Below, piece by piece: positions 63,149 to 64,000 of a stretch of DNA of 64,000 nt. Origin of the DNA: Desulfobacteraceae bacterium (lineage in GTDB: Bacteria; Desulfobacterota; Desulfobacteria; Desulfobacterales; Desulfobacteraceae); contig JADGEQ010000012.1 of assembly GCA_016744295.1 (NCBI GenBank), positions 1 to 64,000 of the forward strand. The letters run 5' to 3'. The position numbers and the translations under genes are program-made. Within the stretch, counting starts at the first letter, position 1; each line of letters begins with the position of its first letter. The notes beneath the pieces are model-generated. The model was not told the origin of the DNA. It saw only the letters and a list, made by a program, of their open reading frames with translations, and did not search any database.

Positions 63149-64000
63149 ACTTCAGCTTAAACCTGCCGACCATTTCATTAAGATTTTCAGCCAGCTTAGA
63201 CAATTTCACTGCACTGGTATTCACCTGAAGGCTTCCTGTGTTCATCTCATCAGCCGCCTCACTCACCTTGTGAATATCCTCGGTAACCTCTCCGGCCACA
63301 GCAGATGTCTGGTTAACATTTTCATTAACTTCCTGAACCCCGGCAGCAGCCTGGCTGACGTTGCTGGAAATTTCCTTGGTGGTGGCCGATTGTTCTTCTA
63401 TGGCCGTTGCCACAGAAGTCACAATGGTATCGATCTCATTGATGATTTCAACGATGGATCCAATGGCAGATACAGACTCCTGGGTGCTTGTCTGTACGTC
63501 GCCAATCCTTGAGCCGATTTCCTGGGTAGCTTCTGCTGTCTGCTGGGCCAAGGCCTTGATTTCAGCGGCAACAACAGCAAACCCTTTGCCCGCCTCACCC
63601 GCTCTTGCAGCTTCTATGGTGGCGTTGAGTGCCAGCAGGTTTGTCTGTTCGGAAATATCTGATATGGTTTCCGTAACCTTGGAGATTTCCAAGGCCGCCT
63701 TGCCAAGTTCATCCACTTTTCTGGAAATATGTTCGGCTTTTTCAACTGCCGCAGAGGTGGTATGGCTTCCTTTTGCCGTATTGTTGGCAATTTCATTAAT
63801 GGTCACTGACATCTCTTCTGCCGCCGCAACAATCACCTGGAGACTGGCCGTGGTCTGTTCGGTGGCCGCAGCAACACTGTTCATGCTGGTCGCCATTTCT
63901 TCGGCTGCCGATGCCACATTATTTGCCTTTTGAGAAGATTGCTCAGCCCCTGACGACATCTGTTGTGAAATGCCTGAAAGCTCTGTGGAGGAAGATGTCA
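63147..64000 (-). CDS. Methyl-accepting chemotaxis protein, C-terminal part (runs off the window)
   Basis: The signalling domain of a chemoreceptor, cut by the window end; the frame continues past 63959 to the edge ([18 protein letters not shown]). The conserved tip reads [44 protein letters not shown], and the C-terminus ([11 protein letters not shown]) is a short end without a long tail. The sensory part is not in view. It differs from the chemoreceptor at 142-2472 in its tip region (SEQTNLL instead of AFQTNLL), so it is not a copy. Confidence 0.93.
   Translation of the reverse strand, partial: TSSSTELSGISQQMSSGAEQSSQKANNVASAAEEMATSMNSVAAATEQTTASLQVIVAAAEEMSVTINEIANNTAKGSHTTSAAVEKAEHISRKVDELGKAALEISKVTETISDISEQTNLLALNATIEAARAGEAGKGFAVVAAEIKALAQQTAEATQEIGSRIGDVQTSTQESVSAIGSIVEIINEIDTIVTSVATAIEEQSATTKEISSNVSQAAAGVQEVNENVNQTSAVAGEVTEDIHKVSEAADEMNTGSLQVNTSAVKLSKLAENLNEMVGRFKLK

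Noticed and set aside
1..64000. CRISPR arrays, rRNA or tRNA genes, complete insertion sequences
   Set aside because: No regularly spaced identical repeats, no rRNA segments, no cloverleaf and no transposase reading frame were seen anywhere in the window.

Overview
The window looks like chromosome of an anaerobic, sulfate-reducing deltaproteobacterium (Desulfobacteraceae; Desulfobacula or Desulfobacter type is my guess). The reasons are a Desulfovibrio gigas-type molybdenum aldehyde oxidoreductase with a gene set known from sulfate reducers, a corrinoid-dependent MttB-family methyltransferase, CCG-domain iron-sulfur oxidoreductases, and several chemoreceptors. Most of the window has moderate base composition. 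About 29.7-38.9 kb is clearly A+T-rich and looks acquired.

Layout. 0.1-3.0 kb: a cheW-chemoreceptor operon on the minus strand; the chemoreceptor has a duplicated sensory module. 3.7-6.6 kb: endonuclease IV, a guanine-deaminase-like amidohydrolase and an exported DsrE-like protein. 6.8-10.7 kb: a metal-chelate ABC uptake operon in decay. The permease and a methyltransferase look intact, but the ATPase has lost its Walker A region, the binding protein has an internal deletion and a frameshift, and a DUF364 protein has lost its N-terminal domain. 11.0-20.3 kb: a tightly coupled plus-strand operon of aldehyde oxidoreductase (mop), a large FAD/Fe-S/CCG oxidoreductase, a methyltransferase, a C-GCAxxG-C-C protein, a radical SAM enzyme and an AMP-forming CoA ligase. 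This set recurs in sulfate reducers and its pathway is not known to me. 20.3-26.4 kb: a minus-strand operon with a GntR regulator, an ASST-like beta-propeller, a glutaredoxin fusion and a TctABC transporter. 26.7-29.3 kb: a FapA/DUF342 protein.

30.2-35.5 kb is a three-gene operon that matches the Detocs anti-phage system: a large TPR-histidine kinase (DtcA), a lone receiver (DtcB), and a receiver fused to a nucleoside-phosphorylase domain (DtcC). It is followed at 35.9-38.7 kb by three same-strand single-gene units. Each ends in a TAAC...GTT(A/C) foldable site that starts within about 10 bp of the stop codon, like integron attC sites. The units encode a HEPN-motif protein, an McrA-like HNH nuclease and a membrane-anchored unknown. 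A 68-bp direct repeat flanks the units, and no integrase is in view. A frameshifted remnant of an HTH/ParB-type DNA methylase gene follows at 39.0-39.3 kb.

39.3-54.7 kb is a quaternary-amine utilisation region: an MttB-family methyltransferase, its corrinoid protein, an MmgE/PrpD protein and a 1518-residue GlmS-like protein with several SIS modules, all on the minus strand. Next come a glycine-betaine-type ABC transporter operon with two permeases and a divergent RpiR-family regulator. Between the two operons sit a degenerate metallophosphoesterase fragment and a ParB-like-motif gene. 55.0-59.3 kb: a membrane protein, an autotransporter and a HExxH lipoprotein. 59.5-62.8 kb: isochorismatase-family hydrolase, LysE exporter, SDR and amidase. 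The window ends inside a second chemoreceptor.

All calls come from reading the sequence and from memory of protein families; no database search was run.
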